DNA of 64,000 bases from Onchidella celtica (lineage: Eukaryota; Mollusca; Gastropoda; Systellommatophora; Onchidiidae), in NCBI GenBank assembly GCA_963931925.1, contig OZ007569.1, forward strand, positions 29,878,612-29,942,611. The letters are read 5' to 3'. Shown in pieces: positions 20,464 to 32,790 of this stretch (position 1 is its first letter; the number at the start of each line of letters is the position of its first letter). The position numbers and the translations under genes were made by a program. Below the pieces are notes generated by a model that searched no databases, had not been told where the DNA came from, and saw only the letters and a list, made by a program, of their open reading frames with translations.

Positions 20464-20585
20464 AAAAAAAACAGCTCTTGCGGAGATTTGAAACCCCCCC
20501 CCCCCCCCCCCCTTACCAACTCGGGAGGCGAGTTTACTCAGAATGCCACCGGGGAATCTGAGTAAAAGCGTTACTAAGCAGGGTC
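20464..20585 (-). repeat. tRNA-derived SINE-like unit with poly-C tract
   Basis: On the minus strand it reads ACTCGCCTCCCGAGT, an anticodon-stem-like hairpin, and then GGTTTCAAATCTCC, which fits the pol III B box. It is followed by a T-rich tail containing GTTGTCGTTGTT. The poly-C run at about 20495-20512 lies inside it. Confidence 0.5.
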
Positions 20586-21289
20586 TCTATTACCGAGGAC
20601 ACGATTTTATAACCGATTTATAAGTATTTCTAAAAAAAAAGATGTGGTGCATCATTACTCAGATTACTGTAAGAAAAACCATGTGTTAGCTACTCCGAAT
20701 CGAGCCATCTTACCGAGTGAAGAGCCTAATTTAGTAATTATTCAACAAAACAAGCCAGAATTGTGATCTGAAGGAGCTCTTTCTAAATAAAATCACAAAA
20801 CCAAAAATCCATCTACGAATAAGTTCTAGATCTTCTCCGCAGACATCTGCGAATAAGCGTGGCCTATTCTTAACTGAATATATGCAGTCACAGCTGAATC
20901 AGTGTTGTACCTATAGATCTAGATGGTGATTTATTTCACCAGTGTTTATCCCCACTGTTGCTGTCGGATAAAATTTTCCCTAGGATTTTTTTAATGCGCC
21001 AGTATAAATTCTGTATTTTTTGCGAGTGATCTCGCCTGATTCGAATCCTTCTTCGTCTTCTTCTCATGTTCCGTCCATCCTGATGAACATTCATGTTGGG
21101 CACTTTTTGAAAATGATGGCATGATTGAAATTGGAGAGATTATCTGAATAGGAATGGAATTTTATTGATTAAATGGATAGTATATTATATATAATGAAGG
21201 TTCAGGTCTTATCTGATGGGTTTCTGAACTTGGTTTAGTCATGCTTATTTCTTAAGAATTCCCTCACAATTGCACAGGGTTTTCACAAT

Positions 21290-21645
21290 TTCAGTAGTGT
21301 AGTGGTTAGCATCTTTGCCTGTCAGTCAGGGGTCTGTGGTTTGATTCACAGAAGGGTATATATATTTCTTTTCTTTGAAAGTCTTCTTTTCTTATGACTA
21401 TGTGAGGAATCAATTTTTTTTTTCTTTCCCAAAAACAATAACAGAACAAATCCATTTTATTTTGTATCTTCACCTGTCAATCAGGGGCCAATCACCAATG
21501 GTTCGATTGGCAGCAGGGTTGGAATTTTTTTTCTTTTCTTATGTAAAAGTCTTTTTATCAGCAAATGATCTGTTTGATGTTTTTTTTTTTAATATCCAAC
21601 AACAATAACAGGGAATAAATCCAGTTTGTTTGTTTTCATGTAATT
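21290..21645 (+). repeat. Tandem (dimeric) tRNA-Asp-like SINE
   Basis: The first unit carries TAGTGGTTAGCATC (A box), CTGTCAG in the anticodon-loop position and GGTTTGATTC (B box), close to eukaryotic tRNA-Asp. Its tail has TCTTTTCTT, AACAATAACAG and AAATCCA. A second, more diverged unit begins near 21467 (CACCTGTCAATCAGGGG, GGTTCGATTGG) and has the same tail words (AACAATAACAGGGAATAAATCC). The pair looks like a head-to-tail duplication. It is too degenerate to be a functional tRNA gene. Confidence 0.65.
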
Positions 21646-23071
21646 AGTCAACACCAACCAATACTGCGGATAAACCCGAACTTTGTCTGCATAGTGTTGG
21701 GGGCCCAGGCAGTATCCGCCGATAATGTTGGTGGATAATGGCAGCCACATCTTCAGTTTTTCAGACCTAGTTCTATATTCTTATGCGTGTAGAGTTTTTT
21801 CCCTGCCATTAATTTATCTTTTTTTCTGTCTCTCTCTCACTCAGTTCAGTAGGAGTATGTCATGTGGGGTTCACTCATTTAATAGGGGTTTACCTTTTTT
21901 GTAATAACTGCTGTTCATTTTTAACCCTTTCGCCTTCGCATTTCTATTCTGGCGGCTTGTGAGGTGCTTTAACTTTAATGGCCGACTTCCTGGCTAGCGG
22001 CGGCAGTGATTTGTTTATATTCTTCAGCCTTAATGTTCACTGTTGCGTGCTGTCACTAAAATGGAAATTAAATAGTTATTTATAGCCCCATGTCGCATAG
22101 AAGAATTTTGACATACATAGAAGTGAATGAACTAAAAGATGAACCTATTAATTTACATCGGTAGGGCCAAAATTTGCTTTTTTGTTTTTGTGAATGTGAA
22201 ATGCCGAACGGCGATGTTTCACATTTCCACTGAGACAGACAGACAATACATTATGTATTAGTTACACACTATCGCCTCCAACAATACTATGTACTACTAT
22301 AAGCATGTGCTGTCCATTACATGATGTAGGCTTAGAGGGAGGAACAGGCCTGTTGAATTTTGAATGACCATGTGTAATACAGTACAATGAATACGTCATG
22401 GCCTTGCTTACGTTCAAACTGGGTCAGTGGGCATCTGAAGATTACCTGGTGATGTTATTTACTATATATGGCTATTCATGCATGACATGATTCTTCCTTA
22501 AAATTGTGTACAAAACTGAGGGGCACTGGCCGGCCAGATACGCCATACGGCCGGGTTGAACACATGGCTGGCTCATAAACAAAGCCAGATTCGGCCGGGT
22601 TGAACAAATTGCAGGCCAGATTTTAAGGCCGGGTTAAACACAGAAGTGTTAAATTAGATACTGTCAGTTCTAGAAAACCTTTGCTGCCATCTAAGAAACA
22701 TGTAGAGAAAGAAACATTTCTGAAGAGAAAACATGGAAGGACTACCATGTATGAGATCCCTGCTTTAGTTGGGCACATTTTTCATTTAACCACCCATTTA
22801 CTATAAAATCATCTATCTAAAGGACTAAATTACCAGGGGCAAGCCTCACTGCGACAGATGCTCCTAAAGTCATGTCCTTGAATTAATTTGTGTGCCTTAC
22901 TCAGAGTCAAATGGATGTCCTTGTGAAAACTTTTATCACAAAAAGTGTCATAAAGGCTGAAAGAGGACCCCCTCCTCTTTTTAAATTTAATTTAAAATTA
23001 ACAATAGTGAGTAGATAATTCATTTGATTTGGATGATGTCTTCATGGAAATCACTGTCCTCTTTTTCCAAG
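21646..23071. other. Upstream region of the ASB gene
   Basis: Probably includes the promoter and 5' untranslated exon(s), which are not placeable. A short degenerate tandem repeat around CCAGAT...GGCCGGGTTGAACA occupies 22530-22641. Confidence 0.4.
22530..22641. repeat. Degenerate three-copy tandem repeat
   Basis: Three copies of CCAGAT followed by GGCCGGGTTGAACA (the last reads GGCCGGGTTAAACA), with periods of roughly 35-45 bp. It is more GC-rich than its surroundings. Confidence 0.6.
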
Positions 23072-23226
23072 CATGGATGAAATCATCAGATATGATAAGT
23101 ATGCAGCCCTGAAGCCTGTGATCAGTCACTTGGATAGGAATGAATTGGAAGACCTATTATTTCAAGCATGTGATTGCAGTGCAGAAAACTGTGTGGCCAT
23201 CCTACTGAACATGGGTGTTGATAAAG
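23072..23226 (+). CDS. ASB exon 1 (coding start)
   Basis: Begins after acceptor TTTTTCCAAG. ATG at 23073 opens MDEIIRYDKYAALKPVISHL. The donor is GTATTG (weak, only GTAT), and the exon ends in phase 1, matching the next exon. Confidence 0.8.
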
Positions 23227-26200
23227 GTATTGCATTGCTATATTTAGACAAGATTTATTCCTGCTTCACAATGTGACAATGGATTTAAACCTAATAATTT
23301 TGGGATTTTGAGGAGGCATCCATCCGCAGCCACAGTTTTTCAATGGGCAGTGACCAATATGGAAGTAAGATGAATGAATAAAATTTACCATTGCTATGAT
23401 TAGAATTTAAAATCATGAGTGAATATATTTAAAAGCTTTAATAACTTTCATCTGCATTTGTAGATTCTGCCACCAACAGCCGGGTGACACCACTCATGCA
23501 TGCAGTGAAGGTAGGATCATTTGAAATAACCAAACTACTCATCACATGGGGCTGTCAGATAAATACACTAGGTGGAATGGATGGAAATTCTGCTCTTCAC
23601 TTAGCTGCTGCAGAAGGTACTTATTCTTTTACTAGTTTTACTGGACTTTAGTAATTTCTTTGCCAAACAATTCTGAAAGATAGAAATTTGTCAGATTAAA
23701 CTTTTTATGTCTTTCATTGAAAATAGATATGTATTTCTGCTTTTCATGCTTATAATATATGCCAGCATTATCTAAGGAATTTAAAGCAGTTGAAAAAAGT
23801 GTCAATTAATATTAGCTTCTAGTCATAAGTATGGGTTTTTAAATTTAAGGACTCATTCAGTTTCTGAGGAATTAATGATACAGTATTTGAGTATTATAGC
23901 TGAAAAAAAAAAAGGAGATAAAAGTTAGCTCTGTCATTTTGATTTTATATAAATTCAGGTCTGCTAGACATCTGTGAAGCCCTTATTGCAGCTGGTGCAA
24001 ATGTGAACATACGGAATGAGAAAGAAGCCACACCCCTTATTATGGCTTCTGCTCATGGTCACTTACCTGTGGTGAGGTTGCTGCTGAATAACCATGCATC
24101 AATCAATAGACGAGGCTACCATGAATGTTCAGCTCTGCATCAAGCCACAGAACAGGGCCATTATGATGTATGCTCATTTCTGCTCGCAGCCAAAGGTACG
24201 ATGAAATTTGAAAAGTCCCAAAAGAAAGAACTAAAAAAATACTCCAGAACCTAAGAGCAACTAGCTGTCTGTGATTTTTTTTTTTTCATTTGGGCAATCA
24301 GAGAGGTTATCCAATTTAAAATTCTAATAACATTAACTCACACTTATAAAATCAAATCATATCATAAATGTTATTATTTGTAGGGATGCATGTGATTTTG
24401 TAGAGGGAATGGCATGGTTCTGTCCCAAAGTATAGATCGTTTGGTGAAGTGGCGCACAACAGGCCGAGGGAAACTGGAATTATCTGAAGCACTCAAGCCG
24501 TCAAGGCCACAAGTGATGCTGAACATAATCCAAAATGTTTCACTAAGAAAGTGGTGATTCCCTTGATGTAACGAAGGACAAGCAAGTGAAAAAACAAAAT
24601 GCAGCATCAAACATTCGCATGGCCATGAAAGTCTACTTTGAAGGCCTATTCTGTCTTACTATTTTCAGTTAATCATAACACCATGAGATATCATCATATT
24701 TTATTGTAATTTGATGGTGTAGCTCATTGAATTTCTTATTGCCTGTGAGGGGCTTGGTCAGGCTGGGTTGTAGCCTTGTTAAATACTGTTCATTAGTTTT
24801 AGTTTTAAACTTATACTGCAATTCTTAAACTAGACCTCATCTTAAAAGTCTTCATTTCAGTTTAAATGTATCCATCTAGCAATGTCATTTTCATCCTATA
24901 TCACTTCATTATTTATTATCATCTGTTTTCATCCTACTGACAGCGGGACTGGAAGATGAGGATACTTTCGGCAACACTCCATTAATCTGTGCTGCAGAGA
25001 AGGGTCATGTCAATCTGGTTCTTCTGTACCTGGCACAGGGTGCTGATGTTAATAAGGTCAGCCACAGTGGAACAACTGCTCTCCATTATGCTGCCAAAGA
25101 AGGGTGGACTGATTGCTGTAGGGTAAGTCCTCTGCCTTTGTAGTATCATTGTCAGTTGCTAGGCTGTTAGATTTCTCTCAGGTTATTGGTGATCTTTCAT
25201 GCCAGTTTTTATTACTGTTAGTTACAATTTAATTAATGCTATTACATTTAGGAACATAGTTTATGTTCTTACAACTATCTATGTACATTGAATGGAAATG
25301 AATGCCTTGAACTGACTGACCAAAGTACTTAAGTCATATCTAGGATATATGAATGTCGAAATGACCCCAGGCCTTCACATTGCAGGTTTTGCTTCATCAC
25401 GCTGCGGAGATTGATGCTCAAGATATCCGTCGTTTCACCCCTTTGATGATGGCATGCTTGGAAGGTCACACTAAAGTTCTGAAGCTGATGTTAGAGGCCA
25501 AGTGTAATGTGAACATGGTTGCATACAATCGGCGCACAGCTTTACATTATGCTGCAGAGCAAGGCTACACTCTCTGTTGCCAGATTTTGATAGAGTCTGG
25601 TGCTTGTGTTGAAAGCCTAGATGCTGGCAAATGCTCCCCAGCCATGTTGGCAGCCTGGAAAGGAAATGTAGATGTAAGCATGTCCCTTGCATTGAAACTT
25701 GCATTGTCACTGTATTTTTTGTAAAAATTAAATTTCATCTGTAACGAGACAGAGGGAGAAAATATTGTGTTTTGTATCCAGGAGTACACCGTCACATTTT
25801 TAAGCTTCATTTGAAACTTTTATGGTTTAGAGAAGATTCCTAAATTAAGTGTCGGATTTCTTCTGCGGAGTATGAAAAATACAGTAGATTAGTTTTGTGT
25901 TCTACTCTTGCACTTTAGATTTTTTGTTGTCAGCTGCTGTTGACAAATGTATATTTCAGAAATTAATATCTATTTTATTAATAAATGCGTTCAGATTTAT
26001 TTTCCATCCTTAACTTCTAATTTGGCACTTATTATTTTACGCTGCTAAATGGAAAATTTGTCTTAATGGATAATAGCGGCTCAGAATACTTCAGGAGGAT
26101 AAGGAGAAAGGATACTTGAAGGTTTGAGCCACAGATGTATGCAAAAAAATCAACAAAAAAGAAAATATTTAATGAAAATAATCTCTCTTTTTTTTTTTTT

Positions 26201-27023
26201 ATGTACCCAGACCTTGAAACTGTTAATTGATTATGGAGCTGACCTGTTCCACTGGTCAAGACATGGGATGTCCATCTTACATTTAGCAGCAGAGGGTGGC
26301 AGCAATGAGTGTTGTGACCTGCTCATCAAAAACAGCGTTTCCATGGACATTAGATGTTGTGATGGTGTCACCCCTTTGATTTGTGCCATCCGATATTACA
26401 GAATGCCAACGGTCAATTACTTTCTTTCACAAGGATGTTCACTGGAAAGACTTCCAGGGGATGTGGTGACTGCCCTCAATGAAGCAGTATACAGAGACAT
26501 TGACACATGTGTCATAGAAAGAATGCTGGCTCTTGGTGCAAGTCCAAACACTATTGACCGTTTCCATACATTACCCCTGTGGCATGCTGTGGACAACTGT
26601 AACTTTTCGGTCATTAAACTACTTTTGCAGTGCAACAGCGACTATGCAAAACAGACCGAGTCTATGCTTGCCCCTTGCAGTCCGTGCTCTCCAATTACTC
26701 ATGCTGTCCATAAAGAAAATCCGACACTTATCCAGTGGCTTGTAGCAGCGTATGCAGAAGATGCAGCCTTTATCTTGAGGAAAATGAACTTATATTACAT
26801 AGTTTTCAGCTTGGAGGATACCAGCATTGTAGATCTAGTCAATGAATTAACTATTGGACCCCAGAGCCTTCTTCGCCAGTGCCGTCGAAAGATCTGCAAA
26901 AGTCTTGGAAGTGGTGCCTCTGTGAATCAAAAGATTTCCAGTTTGAAGCTGCCAACACTCCTCCACAATTACATGTTGTTTAGTGATCTGGATTTGCCTC
27001 CTGAAGGAGGGCCTACATGGTGA
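23072..27023 (+). CDS. Ankyrin-repeat and SOCS-box (ASB-family) protein, six exons, 607 residues
   Basis: Substrate receptor subunit expected for a Cullin-5/Elongin BC ubiquitin ligase in the cytosol. The coding exons are 23073-23226, 23464-23616, 23959-24195, 24944-25122, 25386-25673 and 26211-27023. All junctions are GT-AG and the phases (1,1,1,0,0) give one open frame of 607 residues. Residues about 55-530 hold at least nine ankyrin repeats with TPLxxA and ALHxAA signatures. The C terminus carries a SOCS box: SLLRQCRRKICKSLG matches the Elongin-binding BC box, and LKLPTLLHNYMLF matches the LP-containing Cullin part. The start is the ATG one base after acceptor CCAAG, with untranslated exon(s) presumed upstream. 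Assignment to a particular ASB paralogue is not possible by eye. Confidence 0.92.
23464..23616 (+). CDS. ASB exon 2 (ankyrin)
   Basis: Encodes DSATNSRVTPLMHAVKVGSF, ending in GNSALHLAAAEG. The acceptor is TTTGTAG and the donor GTACTT. Phases are 1 and 1. Confidence 0.9.
23959..24195 (+). CDS. ASB exon 3 (ankyrin)
   Basis: Encodes LLDICEALIAAGANVNIRNE through CSALHQATEQGHYDVCSFLLAAK, two ankyrin repeats. The acceptor is AAATTCAG and the donor GTACGA. Confidence 0.9.
24944..25122 (+). CDS. ASB exon 4 (ankyrin)
   Basis: Encodes GLEDEDTFGNTPLICAAEKG, ending in TTALHYAAKEGWTDCCR. The acceptor is CTGACAG and the donor GTAAGT. It is not visible as a long ORF of its own. Confidence 0.9.
25386..25673 (+). 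CDS. ASB exon 5 (ankyrin)
   Basis: Encodes VLLHHAAEIDAQDIRRFTPL through SPAMLAAWKGNVD, about three ankyrin repeats in 96 codons. The acceptor is CATTGCAG and the donor GTAAGC. Confidence 0.92.
26211..27023 (+). CDS. ASB exon 6 (ankyrin repeats and SOCS box, stop codon)
   Basis: The acceptor is ATGTACCCAG after a long T tract. It encodes TLKLLIDYGADLFHWSRHGM onward, then the SOCS box from about residue 553. TGA is at 27021-27023. The Cys-rich stretch LAPCSPCSP interrupts the last ankyrin repeat. Confidence 0.92.
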   Translation, partial: TLKLLIDYGADLFHWSRHGMSILHLAAEGGSNECCDLLIKNSVSMDIRCCDGVTPLICAIRYYRMPTVNYFLSQGCSLERLPGDVVTALNEAVYRDIDTCVIERMLALGASPNTIDRFHTLPLWHAVDNCNFSVIKLLLQCNSDYAKQTESMLAPCSPCSPITHAVHKENPTLIQWLVAAYAEDAAFILRKMNLYYIVFSLEDTSIVDLVNELTIGPQSLLRQCRRKICKSLGSGASVNQKISSLKLPTLLHNYMLFSDLDLPPEGGPTW

Positions 27024-30000
27024 ACGTTAAATCAATTCAGTTCTGTTTTACTTGTATAATGAAAAAAAGAAACCATAAAAATAGTTTGTTGTACTGACAG
27101 TTTTTTTAATACTGTCTGCTTGATACAAAAACCATATATCTGTGCCATGTTACAACAGAAACCAAAACCCTTGAATTCATGTCAATGGGAGAGATGGATG
27201 TTGTTGTGCAAGATGAATGTGAAAGTTTAATATGTATTCTTCTGCAAGTGCAATACAGAACTCTACATTGTGACCAAACCCATTGATTAGTACACTGAAG
27301 TAAAATTTAGTTGCAAATGGATAAATCCAAATGTCTAAACTTTTTGATGACTCTCCCCCAAAATTGTGTGCCGACTCCCAAATCCTGAGGCTAAATTGCA
27401 AGTTGCCATTTGATCAGTGTGGCTCAACCAGACTGCCCGGGCACATGACAGGCTCACCAGTGTAATTATTTTTTATATACCATTGCATGTGAAAACATTA
27501 GAAATTGATTTATCTGGTTACAAGGGAAACAGTTTATATAATCTTATTTGGCATCCGTTCATTATTCAACCCACAAACACCCCACCCCCCTGGCATTCAG
27601 TTTCACGGCTTCTTTGTCAAGAGCATCATATGCGAGACCTATGAATGTAACATGTTTTATGGGTTTAAGGTTTATGATAAGGCGAAATTTAATACACAAA
27701 TACTGTGGTTTTGAACTTACTTATTTCGAAATGTTGCATTGGTGGGAAAGCATAGAATTAGAAGAATATATGTCCACCATTTACTGCAGCTACCTAAATT
27801 ATGCCTGGGGCGGTTCTTTGAACTCAGTTGTGGCTTAAGGCTACTGGGAAACAGTATATTTTTGGAGACAGCACTATAGTACTTTTACACATTCATAACA
27901 CAATTTCTAATACATGTATTTAATTTACACAACTTGAATTTCTTTTTTTTTTTTCTCCCTGTTTATCCCATCTTTGAATAAATAGTCTATTGATGGCTCT
28001 CAAAGTGACATTTTACACTGTTTATTAGAGATTATATACTTTATTCCTATTTCCCTCTACTTTAAATATTCATTATTACCAAAAGTCAAACCAGCCAAAT
28101 GGATTATATATATCTCTACCTAAAAATTGGTTTCTGATTTTTGCAATTTTAGACTGCAAATTTACATGCTCTTTTTTTGTTTGTTTATAAGAAATAATGA
28201 CAGTGAAACACAGTCTTGAATGATTTGAATATTCTTCATGGGGATTGAAAGTTAAAGTTTACAGATATTTAGATATTAATCCTTTCAAACAAATTCACTC
28301 TCAGTAGGTCTTATTATGATTATAATATATATGAATAACAGTATGCTGGTTTTTTTTTTATCTTTCAACCAGCTGTTCAGAAATGTACACAAACAGATTC
28401 CATCTGCATATTTTATTTTGATATTTTAGAAATAACTGAAAGTGGAGTGTGAAAATTAGCGTAATTATGACGGTGGGGCTTGACAAGGGCTAAATGGTTC
28501 AATTAACTTTCTTCGCCTAGGATATGAAAAGAATACTCCTATATGTATTTTTGCCTTCACTGAGTGTTTATTAGTTTTATTTGGGGCTTTTCTTCCATTT
28601 ATTTACACTTGTTCAGGTGTGGAATTGACCTAAACAAATGTATTTTGCCGAAGTAAGTACATATTATTTCTTACATAATGTGGCATTCGCTCATGAATAT
28701 ATTTAAATGTTTGGCCAGGAAATATTGTAGAATTTAGCTCAGTTGTGCAGGTAACTTTTCTTCACATGGAAAAAGAGGTGATATTTTTCTATCAATGAGG
28801 GAAAAATGACTAGTTTTATAATGCAGATTAGAGGTAGGGGAGAATTTGATTTTCAGCAAAACTGGTCCAAACAGTAATATTAGTGTTTGTATTTTTCTTC
28901 TTTTTTTTTCTTTTAATGATTTACTGTAAGTAAAATATATTCAATTTGACAAAGCAATACATTTAGATCACTCGCCATTTACATGAGTAAGAAACTTTTT
29001 GTTGAGATCTGTGTAATAAGTGTCAAAGTCATGCAAATATAATTCAGTTTATCTGAGGTTAACAGGTCTCAGAGAGTAGGTCTATGTTTGATAGGTTGTT
29101 TGATCTTACTGATCCATTACCATGTCTTTACAGAAGTTGGTTAGTGCAGTGAAACTACCATCACAAGGACAGAGGCCTTGCCCAGTTTACATACATGTTT
29201 TAACTGATGCTGTTTGTATTAATATTTCTCTGTGACATCATTTTGTTTTGAGAACCAATGAAGAACTATGTGAAAGATGTCATACGGACTAATAGGCTAT
29301 AATTGAAAGCTTTTTTTAAAAAAACTCTTTGTGTACCATTAATTTTTCCACGTTTGCCGAAACAGGAAGAAAAAATTGGGTGAGATGAATGGCGACTAAC
29401 TGCAGCAACATTTATGAATAGAAAATCGATTTTCTTTCTTCCTGAAACAAAATAGCCTAGCTTGCTTGTGCAGCGATACATTGGTGACTGGCACAAACGT
29501 GACCAGGAGAAGAACTGTTTCATCGGCAATTGGCACAGAACGAGTTAAACAAGGTCACAAAACTACCTGATGTACATCTGAATTTTGCTTGACAAGAGAA
29601 TTGAATGTTTCAAATAGTTTTTGTGGGCAGATAATTTTATATTTGATTTTAACAACAGCAGAGGTGGGATGATGCTTGTGGTACTTTATAGCAGTGTGCT
29701 TGAGCCTTTCCAAAGCATTGGAACTATTGCTTTCAGCACTTACCAAAATCAGGTTCCAACTAACTGTAGTAGGATCCGTTATGAAAGTCCATATTGTGTA
29801 TTGTTGTTGGGACTTGACCTTTTTTTAAAAAAAAAAACAGCATTGCAAACAGTATTGCGGCACTTTTTATTTTGTATATAACATGTCATAATTATTTTAA
29901 GAGCTTATATACCTTTGAATCTCCATTTAAATGTTTTTATATTTTATGGTGTTTGAAGTATGCAAAAAGAACATGTCAAATTTAGACTAAGACTAAGACT

Positions 30001-31289
30001 CGCTGACTTTTTCAAAATTCTATTGCTTCAGAACAAATCCTAGTGGCTACAGTGTCACAGGAAATGTACATCACTTATTAAGTGAATGCCTCAAGACAAA
30101 ATGAGAGCCCGAGCACATCAATGATCAATGCGAATCCCTTTAATTTTCGTTCAAGTAGATGTGAGAATAACCCCTTTGAAACAGTATTTGTACAACATGA
30201 AAGAAAAAAAGTCAACCTTGAAGCAAATAGATTCTCACAAAGTAATCTAAATTTACCTTACTTAGGTGCATATGATGTAGGAATTAAATCCCTGCTTTAT
30301 TAATTATTGATGGTTTATGAAAATAAGCCCCAGATTCAAAATTTCATGTGACATAATTTGTGGTTCAGCTTTAGATCAATGTTTCTCTGCCTGCAGGGTC
30401 ATTTTTCTGCAGGTCATTTAAATGTGATTTGTTTTACTGAAGAGTGAAATTGTTTTGCTTACACTTACATGCTTAGGACAAACTTTTACAAACTGCTCAT
30501 AGAGAAGCAACCTTTTTAAAGATCAAGAAGCAGGTCACAGCTCTCAGACAGCTGTAATTGTGTGCCATGGACTTACATTTTTCACCATTGTCATTACTAT
30601 TTTATGCCTGTAAACATTCATTAAATTGTCTTGAAATAGATAGGACAAGCCCTTAGTAATAGTGTTGTTTTTTTTTATAGTAATTCGGTTTATTGTTCTT
30701 TGATTTTAAATCAAACACTGACATAACTGCTTTGATTTTTATTGTGGATCTGCATTCATCAGGTTTGATTGCTGTGATACAAACAACCATATCTGTTGTA
30801 AACTGCATCAGTTTTTATAATGTTTTCTTGTTTTTCAAGTTTGTATATTTGTTCTCAGTATTAATAAATCCCATTGAGTTTGATTTGTTTTTCATTTTCA
30901 AGATTTGACGTTATAGCAATATATGACAATGTTTAGAATTTTGTTCCAGGCTTTAGAACAAAGACAGCACTGGTGAAACTCTTAATGCAAGGAATGAAAG
31001 CCCTATGTATGATGGTTGATTAAAATAACTCTTTTTCCTTAAACAATGAGGGCATAAAGGTCCCCAATGTCAGATGTTCTGTGCTTTGCATGATCATAGT
31101 GTTAATGGCAAGCAAGTGAAACGTCGTTGTTAATAAAGAAGGATTCAAAACTGTTTACTGAAATGCTGTAACTCAATGCTTAGTGCAAACGTATCAAAAA
31201 AGTTCAGTGAGAATGTAATAATAAAAAAATTGCAAGTTTTATACCAGAGACAGTTTTCATTATATCGACTTTTTTTTTCCCGGTATGAT
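27024..31289. other. ASB 3' untranslated region and downstream intergenic DNA
   Basis: No further gene is recognised. An AATAAA at 27977-27982 is a candidate ASB polyadenylation signal about 950 bases after the stop. The rest is AT-rich with short homopolymers. Confidence 0.45.
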
Positions 31290-31456
31290 CAGAGCGGTCT
31301 TAACGCATTGGCACATTGGGCAGTTGCCCAGGGGCCCCAAGGGTATAGGGGGCTCCATGCATGCAAATTTCTATTGGTTTTTGACATGTGGAAGAAAATC
31401 CAGCTCATTACAAAAGAATCTGCCTTGGGATTTATAACGATTTTAAGATGGCCATG
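31290..31456. mobile_element. hAT-like MITE, family 2, diverged copy
   Basis: Starts CAGAGCGGTCTTAACGCATT and ends TTTTAAGATGGCCATG, a decayed inverted repeat. The interior shares GCCCCAAGGGTATAGGGGG and the GTGGAAGAAAATCC block with the copy at 54328-54484. Confidence 0.7.
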
Positions 31457-32350
31457 AGTACTCAGCCAGTGGTGCCTATATTTCAGGTTACACACCCACG
31501 ATATACTGTTGATAAGTTTTGTTTTGTCATGTTCTATTATTGTTTTACTTCCTTCAGTTGATTTCACTTGTATAAAGTAATAAAGGCATAAACATATCTT
31601 TTTTGAGATACTTAGCAGGATAGTGCACAAAACTTTCAATTTTCCTTTAATGACCTTAATATTATACAAACGTGGAAGTTTTTTTCTTTTGTAATAAATG
31701 AAACAACAACAGTATTGCCTCTATGATACACGTAATAATATATCAGAGTGGTAAAGAGGTGTATGTCTAGAGCATTGATCCCCAGAGTAGTCAGTACCTG
31801 ATCCCATGAATAAGACAGTCGGTTTATTTTTTATTAACAATGCTTTGGGATTGATTCAGTGTCAACTAAGATGTTGCTAGCGAATTATAGAAGAAAATAA
31901 AATTGCATGTTGCAGTTCACTTTTCTATTTGAAAGTGATTATGCGGACGGATTAAATGTGTGTTTCACACGACCCGTACCAATGCATGTTATTCTAACAT
32001 GTCAAGCTAAAAAAAAAGCATGTCTTTTATGACGTATCTATTACATATATTTCTCGAGGGTTGTTGGAGGACTGAAAATCTCATAAAGGGGCGGAGACAA
32101 AGGAAAGTTTGGAAACCCCCTCTTGGTCTTTAACTATGCCTTTATTCTCTGATGTTAGTGATTTCTTTGTTTGTTTTAACTAAAGAATTCATATAGCTTC
32201 AGACAATGCAGATGCAGCACCATGTCAGTAGGAATTGTGACTGGTTTCTCAGCTACACTGATTTTTTGATTTGTAGCAGTGAATATATTCTGGTTCTAAC
32301 ATCAAAATGAGATTGTGGAAATATTTTTTTATGTATTGTTCTATTGTGGT
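31457..32350. other. Intergenic sequence
   Basis: No feature is recognised. Confidence 0.4.
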
Positions 32351-32790
32351 ACTAGTAGAGAACCCGCAACTTCAAGGGCCAAGGACAAAAATTGGATTTC
32401 TACTTACCCTTAAGCCCTTCTAGTCATGTTTTGATTGGCATTGTTATTTTCCTCTCCCTACCCCTGTCAACAGTTTCTCTTTTTCTATCAGCCATACACC
32501 CATATTAATTATCAAGCTGAACAAGTGACAAATAGTGTCCCCATGCACTGGGCTTGTCAAAGGGAGCCAAAAAGACTTCATTGTATTTTACCGTAAGAAC
32601 AACATTTTTAAAAGATTGTCTGAATCTTCAGTGAACACAGTACATGTAGTTTGATACAAAAGTGATTGGGTAAAATTATTTGACACAGAAGAAAATTAAT
32701 TTTATAATTTTTGAAACTGTTATTCAGGCAGTCTTGAGCAAAAAAAAAAAGTGGCCAAATTGCACCACAATGAAATACTCATGCAAACTA
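32351..32790 (+). repeat. Unnamed ~440-bp interspersed repeat, copy 2
   Basis: In opposite orientation to copy 1 at 14088-14525, colinear with it over about 440 bases, moderately diverged, with no ORF. It begins TAGTAGAGAACC and ends near CAAACTA; copy 1 has TAGTGGCGGGAG at the matching far end. Both ends read TAGT inward, which may be a remnant inverted repeat. Confidence 0.7.

Noticed and set aside
21900..22030. TTAACCCTTTCGCC as another piggyBac-like end
   Set aside because: No matching inverted end followed by TTAA could be found within several kilobases.
24374..24650. Possible transposase fragment in an ASB intron
   Set aside because: A few words (GGTGAAGTGGCGCACAACAG onward) looked coding, but no frame gives a convincing transposase domain and several stops intervene.
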